Counted from the stretch's first letter, positions 39,403 through 51,342 are shown. The stretch: 64,000 nt of DNA from Argentina anserina (GCF_933775445.1 NC_065878.1:19480395-19544394); one strand, 5' to 3'. The notes: generated from the letters alone by a model not told the origin. Numbers and translations are program-made.

Positions 39403-39613
39403 CTAATGCAAGTATAGCAATAGGCAACATACGAATCCAAACATGACCATTTGTATGCATGAACCAAGGCCCGGGCCCAAAAGCCCACACTCCAGCCCAG
39501 CCCAATGAGAGCTTAAATATTGAACAGCGCCGCCACACAATTGCCCGGCCAGAACATCCGCTATGTCAAGGCAACTCCCGACTTTAGCTCCAAGTCTAGC
39601 CAAACCTATAGGG
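39403..39613 (-). other. Left part of a sequence interrupted by the hAT element
   Basis: The minus-strand frame here (GLARLGAKVGSCLDIADVLA and on) joins in frame with the frame at 45687-45831 (VCLGQALKAESPI) once the hAT element and one copy of its target duplication are removed. The product is not recognised. The plus strand also reads protein-like across the junction, with one stop. It may be an older pseudogene or transposon. Confidence 0.45.
39606..39613. repeat. Left target-site duplication of the hAT element
   Basis: CTATAGGG, repeated exactly at 45687-45694 at the other end of the element. Confidence 0.9.
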
Positions 39614-41838
39614 CAAAGGCAGATCCTCTATGTAAGGAGGGGATGCTCAAGCATCCCCAATCCAATCAGAAAAAAATAGTATTAATTATTTTATTTTTTA
39701 ATTAGAGCATTCCCTACTCTCTCCCACACTCAATCTCATCACTCACACCTACACCTACACCTACACCCACCCACACTCAATCCTCTCTCACACCAACATC
39801 TCCAATTTCACACACAACAACCTTTTTTCTTCTTTTTTTCTTTGTGTTCTTCCTCTCCTCTCTGTCTTCTTTCCCTTCTTTCAGTTCTTTGTTTCCCATA
39901 ATCTTAAAAAACACATAATTCCTAAATTAAAATAATTGATCACGCTTTTGGGACCTTGGGATTGAACTTACTTCACCAACCAGTTATACACAGCATCCAC
40001 TCCTCCAGTGAGCACTGGATGTCATGATTAAATTGGGGATTTTGTGATTTGGGGTTTCTGCATTTGTTTTCCATCTACCCTCGATTACATATACTTGGAG
40101 GTAATCATTCTTGAATTCATTATGTTTTCTTCATCTAATGAACTTGATATATGAATTGTTTATTGCTGAATAAAATTTTAGGGTTTTGAATTGTTATGTC
40201 ACTTGTGTTGAACCAAATTGTTTGGTTATGTATGTCAATATGTTGGTTATTGTTTAATTTAGGTTTGTTGTTCACTGATTATAGGTTATTAGATTAAGTA
40301 CATATAATGTCAGAAAACTCAAAACCAAAACAGAAGCGTCAAAATAAGGCCAATGATGAGGCTAGAAAAATTACTTCATGATTTTCAAGAACTGAGTCTG
40401 GAGGTTCGAATCTGAATTCTAATCCATCCATAACTTTTCCAATTTCTGATGATGAACCAGAACCTCAAACAAAACCTTCATTGCCCAACTCTCAATCTTT
40501 AGAGCCACTAAATATGACCAATGCTCTTCAATGTGATCCGGGATTACGTTGTCTAATATGGGAATGACCAGTAGATGAGCATGATAGAGTTCGAAAAGCT
40601 TATATTGCATTGGGGCCTTTTCAACCTAATGTAGCATTTCCAATGACCAAATTTGGGAGTCAACAACGTAAATTTCAGTATTCTTGGTTCAAGACCTACA
40701 TATGGCTTGAGTACTCGATTGTTGTTGATAGAGCATACTGCTTTCATTGCTTTCTTTTTTACACTAAAGATTCTGGCAATCATGCATTTACTGTTGAAGG
40801 AGGTCAAAGTTGGAACAAGGTTTATGCTGATAATAATATGTTGTTAAAGCATGTCGGAAGCATCACATCTTCACATATGGTTGCAATGCAAAAATGGGAT
40901 ATGTTGAGGAACTCGGATGATCATATTGAAAGAGTTCTTGAGACAAGGACAATAAAGAATGTTGAAGACAATCGGTTGAGGCTTACGGCTTCCATAGAGA
41001 GTGTTAGATTGCTTGCTAATCAATGAGCTCCTTTTAGAGGCCATGATGAATCTAAAAACTCTTTTAATCGTTGATATTTTCAAGAAGTAATAAAATCATT
41101 TTCAAGGATGAGTGTGGATGTTAAGAGAGTTGTCTTAGAAAATGCCCTTGTAGCTGTCAAGTACACTAGTCCCTCAATTCAAAAGCAAATCCTCAATATT
41201 CTTGGTGATAAAGTAAGGGACAAGATCCGTGATGAAGTTGGGAGCTCCAAGTATTGTATTCTTGTTGATGAAGCTATAGACACATCTCATAAAGAACAAA
41301 TGGCAATCATTTTGAGATTTGTTGATTCTCAAGGCTTGATTCGAGAATGATTTTTTAAGATTGTGAGTGTTCCGAGTACTACCTCACAAACCCTTAAAAA
41401 TGAGATCTCGAAAGTACTTACTATGTACAATCTTCAAGTGAGAGACATGAGGGACCAAGGATATGATGGTGCTAGTAATATGAGAGGGATTTATAACGAG
41501 TTGCAAGTATTATTTCTTGAAGAGTGCCCTTATGCATATTTGTGCATTGTTTTGCTCACCGTTTACAGTTGGCTTTAAATGCTACAGCTCAAGGTGTTAA
41601 AGAGATTTGGCAATTCTTTCAAATTTTGAGCTTAATTGTGAATTTTGTTGATTCTTCTGCTAAGAGGCATTCATCATTAAAAGAGATGAGAATGGAGGAA
41701 ATTGCTAATTTGGTAACTTGTGGGAAACTTCAAACAAGTAGTGGTGGTAACCAACTTTGCACTTTGCAACGAGCATGTCCTACTCGATGGAGCTCACATT
41801 TTCGTTCTATTATGAGTTTAATTGAACTATTTAGTTCA

Positions 41839-44433
41839 TGTAATAACCCGATTTTTCATAACGATGTTTGGTTTGATTTAATTTCTATAAAATTGTGAAA
41901 TTCATTTAAAATGAAATTTGGTTGTTTGCGACATTACGAAACAAGAACAGAAACGTTCTCGGAATGTTTATTTAGAAAAACGTTACGTTTTCACGACGTG
42001 AATATCAACTTTTATTCCGTCGCTCGTTTGTGAAAACTTCATTCATGAAAGTCGTAGAGCTCGTTGATACGAGTTCATGGACGCATCACGCATTCAAATC
42101 AGAAGTCGCACGTGAAAGTTATTAATGACGGAAGTTAGTTCCGATTTTAAAAAGGGTATAAAAGGAAACTTATCAGAAATAGGGTTTCCATTTTTGGAAA
42201 CCCACTTCTCCCCCAAACCCGCGCCTCCCTCCCTCTGCTCTCTTACCCCAGAGCTCTCTCTCTCTCTCTCCTTCACTGTCAACGCCGGCGATCTCCATCA
42301 CCGGTCGTCTGTGTCACGCACCGCCAGCCCAGGAAGCACCGCGCGGCCCTCCTCAGTCGACCCCGAGGTCGACGCACCCTCTTACACCGCGCCGGAGCTC
42401 TACCAACGACGTCAAGATTCTGCGATTTCTCCGACAGCATCTCAAGCTCTCCGGCGACGATTCGACGGTCCAAAAGCTCATTTGAGGTGAGGGTAGCCTA
42501 GGTTGGTTGTTATGATGCTTTAATGTGATTTTGTGGTTGTTTGATTCGAATTAGAGGAGATCAGAGGAGGAGGGATTTGGGGGAGATGCCGCCGCCTTAG
42601 GCGGCGCGTGTGGGTGCGTGGAGGAGGTAGGAGGCGGCGTGAGGCCGTGGGGAGGAAGAGGAGGAAGAAATGAGGAGATTAGGGGCGGCGGTGGCGTGCT
42701 ACGCGCCGGCCTTAGGCTAGGCGCGTGGGCTCCATGCGCTGCCACAATGAGTAGCGCGTGAATAGTGTTTTCAAACAGTAAATTGTAAAAATTTATTTTT
42801 ATGACGGTGAATATAAAAGGTGATTTACGTACTGTAAATGTAAATTTATTTTACATACAGTAAATATAAATGTAAATTACTTTCAGTAAATGTAAAAAGT
42901 AATGTCGGAAGGGTAATCAGTAATTAATATTTACTGAGACAGTATTTACATTTGAATAGTATTCATATGTACAAAAATACGTAAACAGTATGTATATGTA
43001 CAAAGATACGTAATTGATGTGTATTTGTACAGAAATACGTTAATAGTAAATACGTAAAAAGTAACTCAGTGAATAGTAATTTCGTAAAACCAGAAATTAC
43101 TGAACAGTAATTTATTATTATTGTTTCAGCATTTAAGGTTTACGAAACGATTCTAAATTATTTTCTTATCTTTTCAAGGTGATCGATAAATCAAGGAAAG
43201 GAATTACTTTAAGAAATTGTGGAATTACGCTCGAGATTATAAGGTGATTAAAATCTCACTTATTTTCGAATCTACCCTTGCGGAGATTCAAGATTATGCA
43301 AAAGTTTAAAGAATGAAATATGACATGTATTTGATATAGTGGAATATATATATTTGTATTAATGGTAAATAGGTACATATATATAGTTTGCTATATTATT
43401 TACTGTCATGATTTCGTTGTGAATATATTCATTTTGATGATGAGATTATATATTGAGCATGTCGATTTAATTGTACAATATGAGACGATGATTATTGTAC
43501 GTGGTTTTCACATTGAGTTTTGTTAAAACGTGTTTGTCTTCGGACAAGTTTTTGTCTTCGGACGTGATTGATGTCTTCAGACGAGTTTTGTCTTCGGACG
43601 TGATTGATGTCTTCGGACGAGTTTTTGTCTTCGGATGTGTTTATGTTTTCGGACCAATCTTCGGACGTTTTGGCATGTCGGAACCTAGCCTTTGGTCGGG
43701 CGAAAGTTACGATACATTTAGAGCTCTAGTCTATCTGCCGGAGTATTGCATGTGAGGTAACATATGGGTTATCGGCTCATGAGTACTCATATTTTGGATG
43801 TTTGGTAGCAGGAGGTTGTCCAATGTCGGCGGTGTACTATATGAGGGGTAACAGAGGTGTACCAGCGCTCATGAGTACCCGTGTTATAAATGCATTTGGG
43901 TAAACAGATGGGTTGCCCAATTTCTCATGAGCACTTTCATTTTCATATTTATGGACAACTAGATGGGCCGTCCATTGACTCATGAATGCATTTGTAATTG
44001 ATGTTTTTGAGAATTTTTGTATATGGTGATATGCGAGTTTATTGATGTTTTTAATCATACGAGCTGTAAAGATTACCGGGTTTGTGTTTACAATCCCGGT
44101 GCACGTATCCGATGGTCTAGGGGATAATTCCGCATGTGTCGATTAGTGGAAATCGAAGGACAACTCTGAAGATTCAAAGTCGTTCATTTTCCATCTTGTA
44201 GTGAGGATTTATTGTGGATTTGTATGAGAATTTGTGAGGATTATTACATTTCCATTTGATGTAATGTTGAATTATAAATTTGGTTTGTAATAATTGTTTT
44301 GTCTGAGTTGTATTGTGAACTCAGTAATGATCCACTGTGACATTAAAACGATTTCGATTTATTGAGATTTGTTTTAGCGTTTTTCATGACTTCGAAATTA
44401 GAGTTTCATACTCGAAATTTTGGGGTCGTGACA
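41839..44433 (-). mobile_element. Solo LTR of a retrotransposon (2595 bp, probably Ty3/gypsy type)
   Basis: The segment starts TGTAATAACCCG and ends GGGGTCGTGACA. Read on the minus strand it runs TGTCACGACCCC...GGGTTATTACA, the TG...CA ends common in large plant gypsy LTRs. It is flanked by an exact 5-bp duplication, GTTCA at 41834-41838 and 44434-44438. No gag or pol coding is present, so it is a solo LTR left by recombination. The hAT transposase frame resumes directly after it (TVKTLNDMID). Inside are a CT-rich run near 42255, a G/C-rich block near 42580-42730 and tandem TCTTCGGAC units at about 43540-43670. Confidence 0.88.
43535..43672. repeat. Short tandem TCTTCGGAC-type repeats inside the solo LTR
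   Basis: The motif TCTTCGGAC (with variants TCTTCAGAC and TTTTCGGAC) recurs about eight times, spaced by GAGTTTTTG or GTGATTGATG. The array lies in the part of the LTR where promoter or enhancer repeats could sit. That role is speculative. Confidence 0.8.
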
Positions 44434-44778
44434 GTTCAACAGTAAAAACTCTTAATGATATGATTGATCAAGGAAATGGAGGACAAGCTGAAGCTATACT
44501 TGGATCTTTGAGGTCTTTTGAGTTTGTGTTCTACTTGATTCTAATGAACAAAGTAATGAATGTCACTAATTTTCTTTATCAGACATTGTAGCGAAAATCT
44601 CTAGACTTTGTGTAGTCTATGAATTTTGTTGGACTTACCAAGTCACTTGTTCAAGGAATGAGAGAAGATGGTTGGGAGGGGTTGGTAAGAGAAGTGGAAT
44701 CTTTCTGTGAAAAATATTATCTTGAAATGTCTCATTTGAGTGCTCGTTACAAATCTGGCACATGTCGTGATTGTCAAC

Positions 44779-44949
44779 CAATGTTCTAAAAATCCCCGCC
44801 TAGGACCGCCTAGGCGGCGCTTAGGCGCCCGGAGACCCTTGGCCGCCTTAATTTTGGGCCGATTAATCCCCGATTAATTCCCGATTAATCCTCTGAGCGC
44901 TGGTTTTTAGCTGTCCGCCCGATTAACGTCTAGCATTTTTTAGAACCTA
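44779..44949. mobile_element. MITE copy 1 (171 bp, hAT-like), inserted in the hAT transposase
   Basis: Terminal inverted repeats are CAATGTTCTAAAAA and the complement of TTTTTTAGAACCTA. The inside is rich in CCGCCTAGG/GGCGCC. The flanks TTGTCAAC (44771-44778) and GTGTCAAC (44950-44957) match at seven of eight positions, an 8-bp target duplication. A close relative lies at 61673-61822. Confidence 0.85.
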
Positions 44950-45686
44950 GTGTCAACAACGAAATTTCATTTCAATTGAACATCATTACCATATAGATGT
45001 GTTCAATGTTTGGATTGACTTTCAGTTGAGTAAGTTGAATAGAAGATTCTCAGAGCAAGCATCAAGAGTTTTAAAACTGAAGATGTTTGCAAACTTGCCA
45101 AGAAATTATATCCTGAAGGTTTTAATGATGGTGAAATGTGTACTCTTCAATTAGAATGCGCATATTATGAGAAGGATATGCGACGTGATCCAAAATTCCA
45201 GAAATTGGAATCCATTGCTGATTTGTGCCACACTTTGGTTCAAACAAGGAAGAGTGAGTTTTATCCTATTCTTTATAGATTGATTTGTTTAGTTTTGGTT
45301 ATTCATGTTTCTACAGCAACAACTGAAATGACATTTTCAGCTATGAACATCATCAAAACTAAACTTAGAAATAAGATAGGAGATGAGTTTCTTGGCGATT
45401 GTATGGTTCTTCATATTGAGAAAGAGTATGTTGAATCTATAGGGAATGAGGAGGTTATAAAAGAGTTTGAAGAGCTATCAACTCGTAGAGTTAAATTTAG
45501 TTAGTTTAAGCTTTTCTATTGTATACATTTGAGGGATTAGACTCATTACGCTCCCACTGACTAAGTGTATCCATTTTGGCTTCAATTAATAGAAAAAATT
45601 CGCACTGTTGAGATTATCAATATTTTCTTCTTCTTCGGTTTAAAACTTCAAGCATCCCCTAAGCAAGCATCCAGGATCCGCCACTG

Positions 45687-45694
45687 CTATAGGG
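45687..45694. repeat. Right target-site duplication of the hAT element
   Basis: CTATAGGG, identical to 39606-39613. Confidence 0.9.
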
Positions 45695-46060
45695 GACTCC
45701 GCTTTCAAAGCCTGACCCAAGCAGACTGTGATTGAAACCTCCTTGCCTACGTCGAATCCACCGGAAAACCAATCTCTAAATCTCCACACGACAGCGGTAA
45801 CAACGCCCTTGCCGAGATCACCGAAGGCCAATATCCGCTCATGCTGTCAAAATCCAGGCTGCCTCCACCCGTTGCAAATCCAAACCCAGACCCAAATCGG
45901 ATCTTGGGTGGCATAACTCTGACAAGAGCGAGGCCACCATTGAGTACGAGAGCGCCACCATTTAGTCGGAGAGCGCCTCCATAGCCTTTCTCTCACAATT
46001 ACCACTAGGAAACCTCTACAACATCCTCCAAATATTGTCTTCAATCATAGAAGGAATAGT
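45687..46060. other. Right part of the sequence interrupted by the hAT element
   Basis: Continues the open frame of 39403-39613 on the minus strand. On the plus strand it also reads protein-like and proline-rich (for example SKSRLPPPVANPNPDPNR). I do not recognise the family and cannot say which strand was coding. Confidence 0.4.
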
Positions 46061-46227
46061 CAGCATTGAAAGGTAAACCCTAGACGGCGCAATAGCTCCG
46101 AGCAAATCGGCTCGCGATTTAAATTTTGTGTGTAATTATGAATTGGTAGAGAGCATAATTATGTTTAATAAAGTCAAACCAGAGATATTACTTTCTCTGC
46201 GTATAATCTCAACCTCTTAGTTACCAT

Positions 46228-46312
46228 ATCAAAGCTATCTTTTGGCATCAAAATTCCAAGCAATTAAAGTATCAAAGCTATCTTTTGGCATCAAATTCCA
46301 AGTAATTAAAGT
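46228..46312. repeat. 42-43-bp tandem duplication
   Basis: Two adjacent copies (46228-46270 and 46271-46312) of a unit starting ATCAAAGCTATCTTTTGGCA, differing by one A and one substitution. Confidence 0.88.
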
Positions 46313-47834
46313 GGCCGGGTTTGACTATAAGTTTATAAAATCATGCAGGACAGTTTTGAAGCATAATATCATTGATAGCCTTGATTATTCTTGACCAAAA
46401 TAGGTAGCGCTACGATTATTTTTTTGGCAGCGTGAGAATTGATAACTCAAAAAACATAATATGTTTGATAGGCATAGGACGAGTTCTACGTATTATGATT
46501 AAGACTCGATCAGCTATGATCATTTATACTTAAAAAGTTATTCCATTTTGTGATTTTTTTTCCATGGAGAAAGTTATGGTGACACGGTTTGTCGCATATT
46601 TCTAACCATACAAAATAATATATGAGTATATGAGGAACAAAAAATCAATCATTTTGAGGTAAAGAGTATCATATCATAATTATAAATGGGCTGAATTAGA
46701 TTATGCATGACTGATGTAATAAAAACATGAAGCGAGATGAGTCTAAAATGAATGACACACGTAATATCTTCGGTGCACGGTGTGTATTTTCATATATAAT
46801 TTCATTAATTTGAATTGTCTAGATTATTATAAATTATATAAATACACGGTAAATCTTGAATATAAATTATTTTCAATTATTAAGATTGATTCGTGCACCA
46901 TGCACGCCGTGCATACAAGAATTTTTGTAACACACGATATCAAGATATAGTGCAAGAAAATACATTAGACAAATTAGCTAAGAAACTACTTGTTCAATCA
47001 AGTATCTAGTTCCACAGAAAGCCAGAGAATTATCATATCTCTAATGACAACCCAAAAGAGGAAATAGAAAACGAGAATAAAAACATGTTGTATTATCGGA
47101 CCACCATAACACATTAACACCATTATATCAAGGCTTTCTGATCTGATGCTAATATAAAGCTGTGTTTGGCTCTGATCATCCTGACGCTTTTGTTGAGTAT
47201 AAAGCGAAGACGTCCTTCATTGGATAACGGCCACACTTTCCAGATCCCCAAACCAGCCCCCGGGCCCCCAGTTGTCGCAGCAAAAGGTTAAAAGCCCAAT
47301 GGTATTACCGTAATTTATCTAAATGTCAAGACCACTTTTTCAGTTTTTAACCCGCGGGAAATTCATAAATTCATTACAAGAGAAAAAAACTCAAAACCAG
47401 AAAGCAAAGCAAGAAAGTAAAGCAAGAAGGAACATTCCTTCTTCCATCTCCAACTCCAATCCACACACCACGCCTTTCTTCCGTTCCGATTCCTCGCGCT
47501 GTCCTCCACCGCAACTTTAGTGTTCTCCGCTTCACCAGATTCCTTGCTCCCTCCCCATGGCCGCACAAAACTTGATTAGTTCTGGTTGTATAAATGGACA
47601 TATATTATGTCCCTTGATCGATATATCCACTCTCACCCCACTTTGTTTTTTCGGTGATCAGAATTTGAGAATTGGATTGCTTTAGTGTCGAAGCGAAGAA
47701 TCTGTCGAGAAAATCACTTTCTTTCTATCTCAGAGATTCCATCTTTCTTTCTCTCCTACCCTTTTTATTTTGGACGATGCATGTTGCCTTGCTCACCTCC
47801 TCCTTTTCTTTCAAGCCGTCCGTCAGATAATTCC

Positions 47835-47840
<6 letters not shown>

Positions 47841-47871
<31 letters not shown>
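47841..47871. repeat. (CT)n microsatellite in the DA1 leader region
   Basis: About 15 CT units upstream of the DA1 coding start, in a position typical of CT-rich plant 5' UTRs. Confidence 0.9.
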
Positions 47872-47875
<4 letters not shown>

Positions 47876-48174
47876 GTGTCCATCCTTTTCAAGCTCCCTT
47901 GGTGATTCCGGCGAAGCCTAGACCTATACATAGGAGCTTTCATGACTCCCTCAGGTGTCAACCAGCTCTCTCACCCTTGTATTTATGGTATAACATCTAT
48001 ATTTTCCTGATATCAAAGACTCTGCAGTCGGCTAGTTCATCGGTTTTTTTTTTCTCGATTTTTGTAGACCTGTTGATTGTGGTAAGAATTGTAATTAGTT
48101 GGGAGATGTGGTTGAAATGTTTTTGGTAAGCAGGGGAGTTTGTTTCTTCATACGCAGAGAGGAAGTCACGCTTT

Positions 48175-51100
48175 ATGAAATGGCTGAGTAAACTTTTCAG
48201 GACCGGGAACAATCGAGGAGGAACTGCTGGCAATCGAAATCCGCAGCTTATTGGTGACGAAAACATGTTTCGTGTGCCTTTTAGATCCGTGGTTAGAACA
48301 ATAATACCTCCTTTTCTTTCTGCTATTTCAATTCTTACTTGTACGTGTTTGGTTGTTTTGTTAATCAAGTTATGATAATTGTTCGTCCAAACTTGGCTGC
48401 AGCTATTTGATTCGCAAGTAATGTTGCTTCAAAACTATAAAATGTAAATTATGACCAAGATATTTCTTTTATTGCCGTGTTAATGGATATTGATCAGTTA
48501 CAAAACTACAGATTCAATCTGAAACTTTTTACTAAGTAAGAATTGTTTTGAGGTTGCAAACAAATGACGTTTAAGGACATTTCCTCTGCAAACATTAGGC
48601 AATAATGTAGGGTTATAATGATGTCAAAAGGCATTAGCTTGCAGTGTATTGGTATTACTTAACTCTGCATCAGATTATAAGGTAAAACCTGGCTATAGTG
48701 AGTCAATCAATCATGAAAATGATGTTGATAACCAATGGTTGATGCCCTTATATTCTTTGGGAGTTTGGGTGTATAAGAAAAAGTACATTTTGTAACAACT
48801 ACAAGAACCTTCATTTCCAATCTACTAACATGTATGTCTAGCTCACACCACAGGGAAAACCACTATGGAGTGTGATTAGCCAAAAGGCTCCTTCAATTAT
48901 GAAGAGATCTTTGAGTTTTCTGATTTAGTTTCTCTCCTTTTTATCAGGATGAGCGGTCTAGAACCCAGAAAGAGAAAGAAGAATTAGACCATGCAATCGC
49001 ACTCTCTCTTGCAGAAGATTCAAGGAGGCCAAGTGGTAGGAATTTTTTCTTCAACATCTAACTAAACTCTTTGACTACTCTGCGTGTGTTTGTGTTTTAC
49101 AATTATAAATTCCTGCAGATTAAATTTTTACTTTTTTTTTATTTCCAGGATACAGATGGCAGGAGAAAGATAAAGAGCTTGCTAGGTCACTTCAGGATAG
49201 TCTTAATCCACCTATATATCCTCCATATGCTCCTCCAGTTCCTCAGTATTATCCTTATGGAACTAGGTAAGAATTTGTTGTTGTACTTGTACGTATTCTG
49301 TGTAGTTTAGGGTCAATAGTTTAATTCATTGTGATATGAAGCTTGAAAGTTGCTGCAACTAGGTACAGATTTTTTGAGTTTGTGACCACCTATGTCTAGT
49401 AGTTGGTAGCTTCCTCATTCTCTCATAATTCAAATCCTGTACAATTTGAGAAACAAAAATCAGATTCAACTTCTGTTAAAGTCATGACTTCTATTTGAGC
49501 GCTTCTGATCCTGTCTTTTGTGCCTGTAATGTGCAGAACATGTGGAGGTTGTAAACAAGATATACTTTACGGTAATTATTTGGAATGCATGGGGACATTT
49601 TTTCATCCTCAGTGCTTCTGTTGTCGTTCTTGTGGTCACCCAATTGTTGAGAATGAGGTACATTTTGAATAAGATTGTATTTCTTGGATTCATATCATGT
49701 GTATCAGTGTATGTTTATTTGTAATTTGCTTTCATCTAGTTCTTAACTGTGTTTTCTCTTGATTCTAGTTTTCTCTATCAGGGAGGGATCCTTATCATAA
49801 GTCCTGTTTTAAGGAGCTGGCTCCTCCAAAATGTGAAGTTTGTCATCAATTTGTAAGAATTTTTTTTTCTGTCTTATAAATTATCTAACCCTTATCATTT
49901 CCTTGGATTTGTTAACAATTATTAATTCACATTGATAAACTCTCATTTCAATCATTTTCAGATTCCAACGAATCGAGCTGGTTTGATTGAGTTCAGATGT
50001 CATCCCTTTTGGTCACAAAAGTACTGTCCATCACATGAACATGACAACACAGCTCGTTGCTGTAGTTGTGAACGATTAGAGGTACTCATCTAAGCCGGCA
50101 GTGTGATAATATCTCTTATAAAGCTAGTGCCCTCCACAAGAAATTAAGAATCCAAATCACTGATCACATTGTCTGTTTTCTTCTGTACTCTATCATTATT
50201 TTAGTCGTGGGATGCGAGATACATTTCAGTGGGAGATGGAAGGAGTCTATGCTTTGAATGTATGGAATCTGCTATCATGGATACTGGTGACTGTCAGCCA
50301 TTGTATCATGCTATCAGAGACTATTATGAAGGAATGAATATGAGATTAGATCAGCAAATTCCTATGCTTCTGGTCGAAAGACAAGCGCTTAATGAAGCTA
50401 TTGTTGGGGAGAAGAATGTAAGAATTGTTACCCTGCCCTGTTCCCCAAGTTATAGACTATTCTGGAAGTCTATGATCTAAAACTGGTTCATTGCAGGGCC
50501 TCCATCACATGCCGGAGACAAGGGGCTTATGCCTATCTGAGGAGCAGACAGTCACCAGCGTATGAATCACATCACAACTTTGATAGCTTTTATTTTCTTC
50601 ATTTATAATGAATCAATAAAAGCTGTGTCTTACCAAAGATGCATGTCTGCTTCTCTATATAGATACTTAAAAGGCCGAGAATCGGTGGGCATCAACTTAT
50701 TGGAATGAGAACACAACATCAGAAGTTGACTCGAAGATGTGAAGTTACTGCTATTCTTGTTCTCTATAGTCTCCCAAGGTAATGAGAAGCTTCTGAATTA
50801 TCTCCTCATATAAACTCAATTCTCTGCAAAGTTCACCTGACTTTACTAGTGTCCTTTCTGAAAATGCAGATTACTAACAGGTGCTATTCTAGCTCATGAG
50901 TTGATGCATGGCTGGTTACGGTTGAAAGGTATGTTTGTTAGAGTGGTGTTCTCTCAGATGAACCTTCATATTCTCATTAAAATTACAATTTCTGAATGAA
51001 ACCAATTGTGCAGGCTACCGCAATCTGAATCCTGAAGTAGAGGAAGGTATCTGTCAAGTGCTTTCATACATGTGGCTTGAAACAGAAGTAATGCCAGGAT

Positions 51101-51342
51101 TTAAAAACATGCCATCCACGTCAACATCTGCAGCTTCTTCTTCCACTCCCTCATTCTCATCGAAAAAGGGTGGAAAGTCGAATGTGGAACAGAAGCTTGG
51201 TGAATTCTTCATGCATCAGATTGCCAATGATTCCTCCCCAGCATATGGAGGAGGGTTTAGAGCAGCTAATACAGCTGTCAATAAGTATGGTTTACGTCGT
51301 ACTCTGGATCACATTCGTCTCACTGGAAGTTTCCCTTTGTAA
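48175..51342 (+). CDS. DA1: DA1 ubiquitin-activated peptidase (475 aa, 11 coding exons)
   Basis: DA1-family proteins limit organ and seed size: they bind ubiquitin, are activated by ubiquitination and cleave growth regulators. Exons: 48175-48291, 48948-49035, 49149-49266, 49537-49657, 49769-49852, 49962-50081, 50205-50417, 50497-50559, 50663-50778, 50870-50928, 51014-51342, 1428 nt in frame. The N-terminus has ubiquitin-interacting motifs ([15 protein letters not shown] and [15 protein letters not shown]). A LIM domain follows ([27 protein letters not shown]), then a LIM-like region (CCSCERLES). The peptidase domain carries the zinc motif HELMHGW. The C-terminus [16 protein letters not shown] is typical. 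The arginine changed in the Arabidopsis da1-1 allele lies in this C-terminal region. There is no truncation. It may be DA1 or its close paralogue DAR1; sequence alone does not decide. Confidence 0.93.

Larger units (their letters stand above)
37053..39613. other. Intergenic region between the RLCK-like gene and the hAT element
   Basis: May hold a 5' UTR exon of the kinase gene (good splice sites near 37200), but I cannot prove it. No coding exons are recognised up to about 39400. From about 39400 to 39613 an open frame leads into the hAT insertion site. Confidence 0.5.
40307..45504 (+). pseudogene. hAT transposase (TTF-type zinc finger, DUF4371, hAT C-terminal dimerisation), inactivated
   Basis: A single ancestral frame starts at ATG 40307 (MSENSKPKQKRQNKANDEAR). 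It holds the TTF-type finger region (QYSWFKTYIWLEYS, then AYCFHCFLFY), the DUF4371 catalytic region (KYCILVDEAIDTSHKEQMAI and QGYDGASNMRG), HCFAHRLQLALNA and CPTRWSSHF. The hAT dimerisation domain STATTEMTFSAMNIIKTKLR ends it, with the stop at 45502-45504. In-frame stops occur near 40379, 40565, 41024, 41072 and 41348, and a frameshift lies near 41540. The solo LTR breaks it after SLIELFSS and the MITE breaks it again later. It cannot make active transposase. Confidence 0.9.
39614..45686 (+). mobile_element. hAT transposon with ZMYM1/TTF-type transposase, 6.07 kb, carrying two nested insertions
   Basis: The element is bounded by an exact 8-bp duplication (CTATAGGG). The left end CAAAGGCAGATCCTC and the reverse complement of the right end (CAGTGGCGGATCCTG) form terminal inverted repeats typical of plant hAT elements of this group. 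A second matching block (GGGGATGCT) lies just inside both ends. It carries a decayed transposase gene at 40307-45504, a solo LTR at 41839-44433 and a MITE at 44779-44949. Removing both nested insertions and their extra duplications leaves about 3.3 kb, a normal size for an autonomous element of this type. Confidence 0.92.
46061..48174. other. Intergenic region and DA1 5' leader
   Basis: 46061 to about 47300 is AT-rich with no gene; inverted GTGCACGG-type ends near 46780 and 46900 hint at an old MITE. About 47400-48174 is probably the DA1 promoter and 5' UTR. It has a (CT)n run at 47841-47871 and a good acceptor (GTAAGCAG) at 48132, which suggests a 5' UTR intron. Confidence 0.45.

Noticed and set aside
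42551..42745. GC-rich minus-strand proline/serine frame inside the solo LTR
   Set aside because: Low-complexity reading of a GC-rich LTR block, not a gene.
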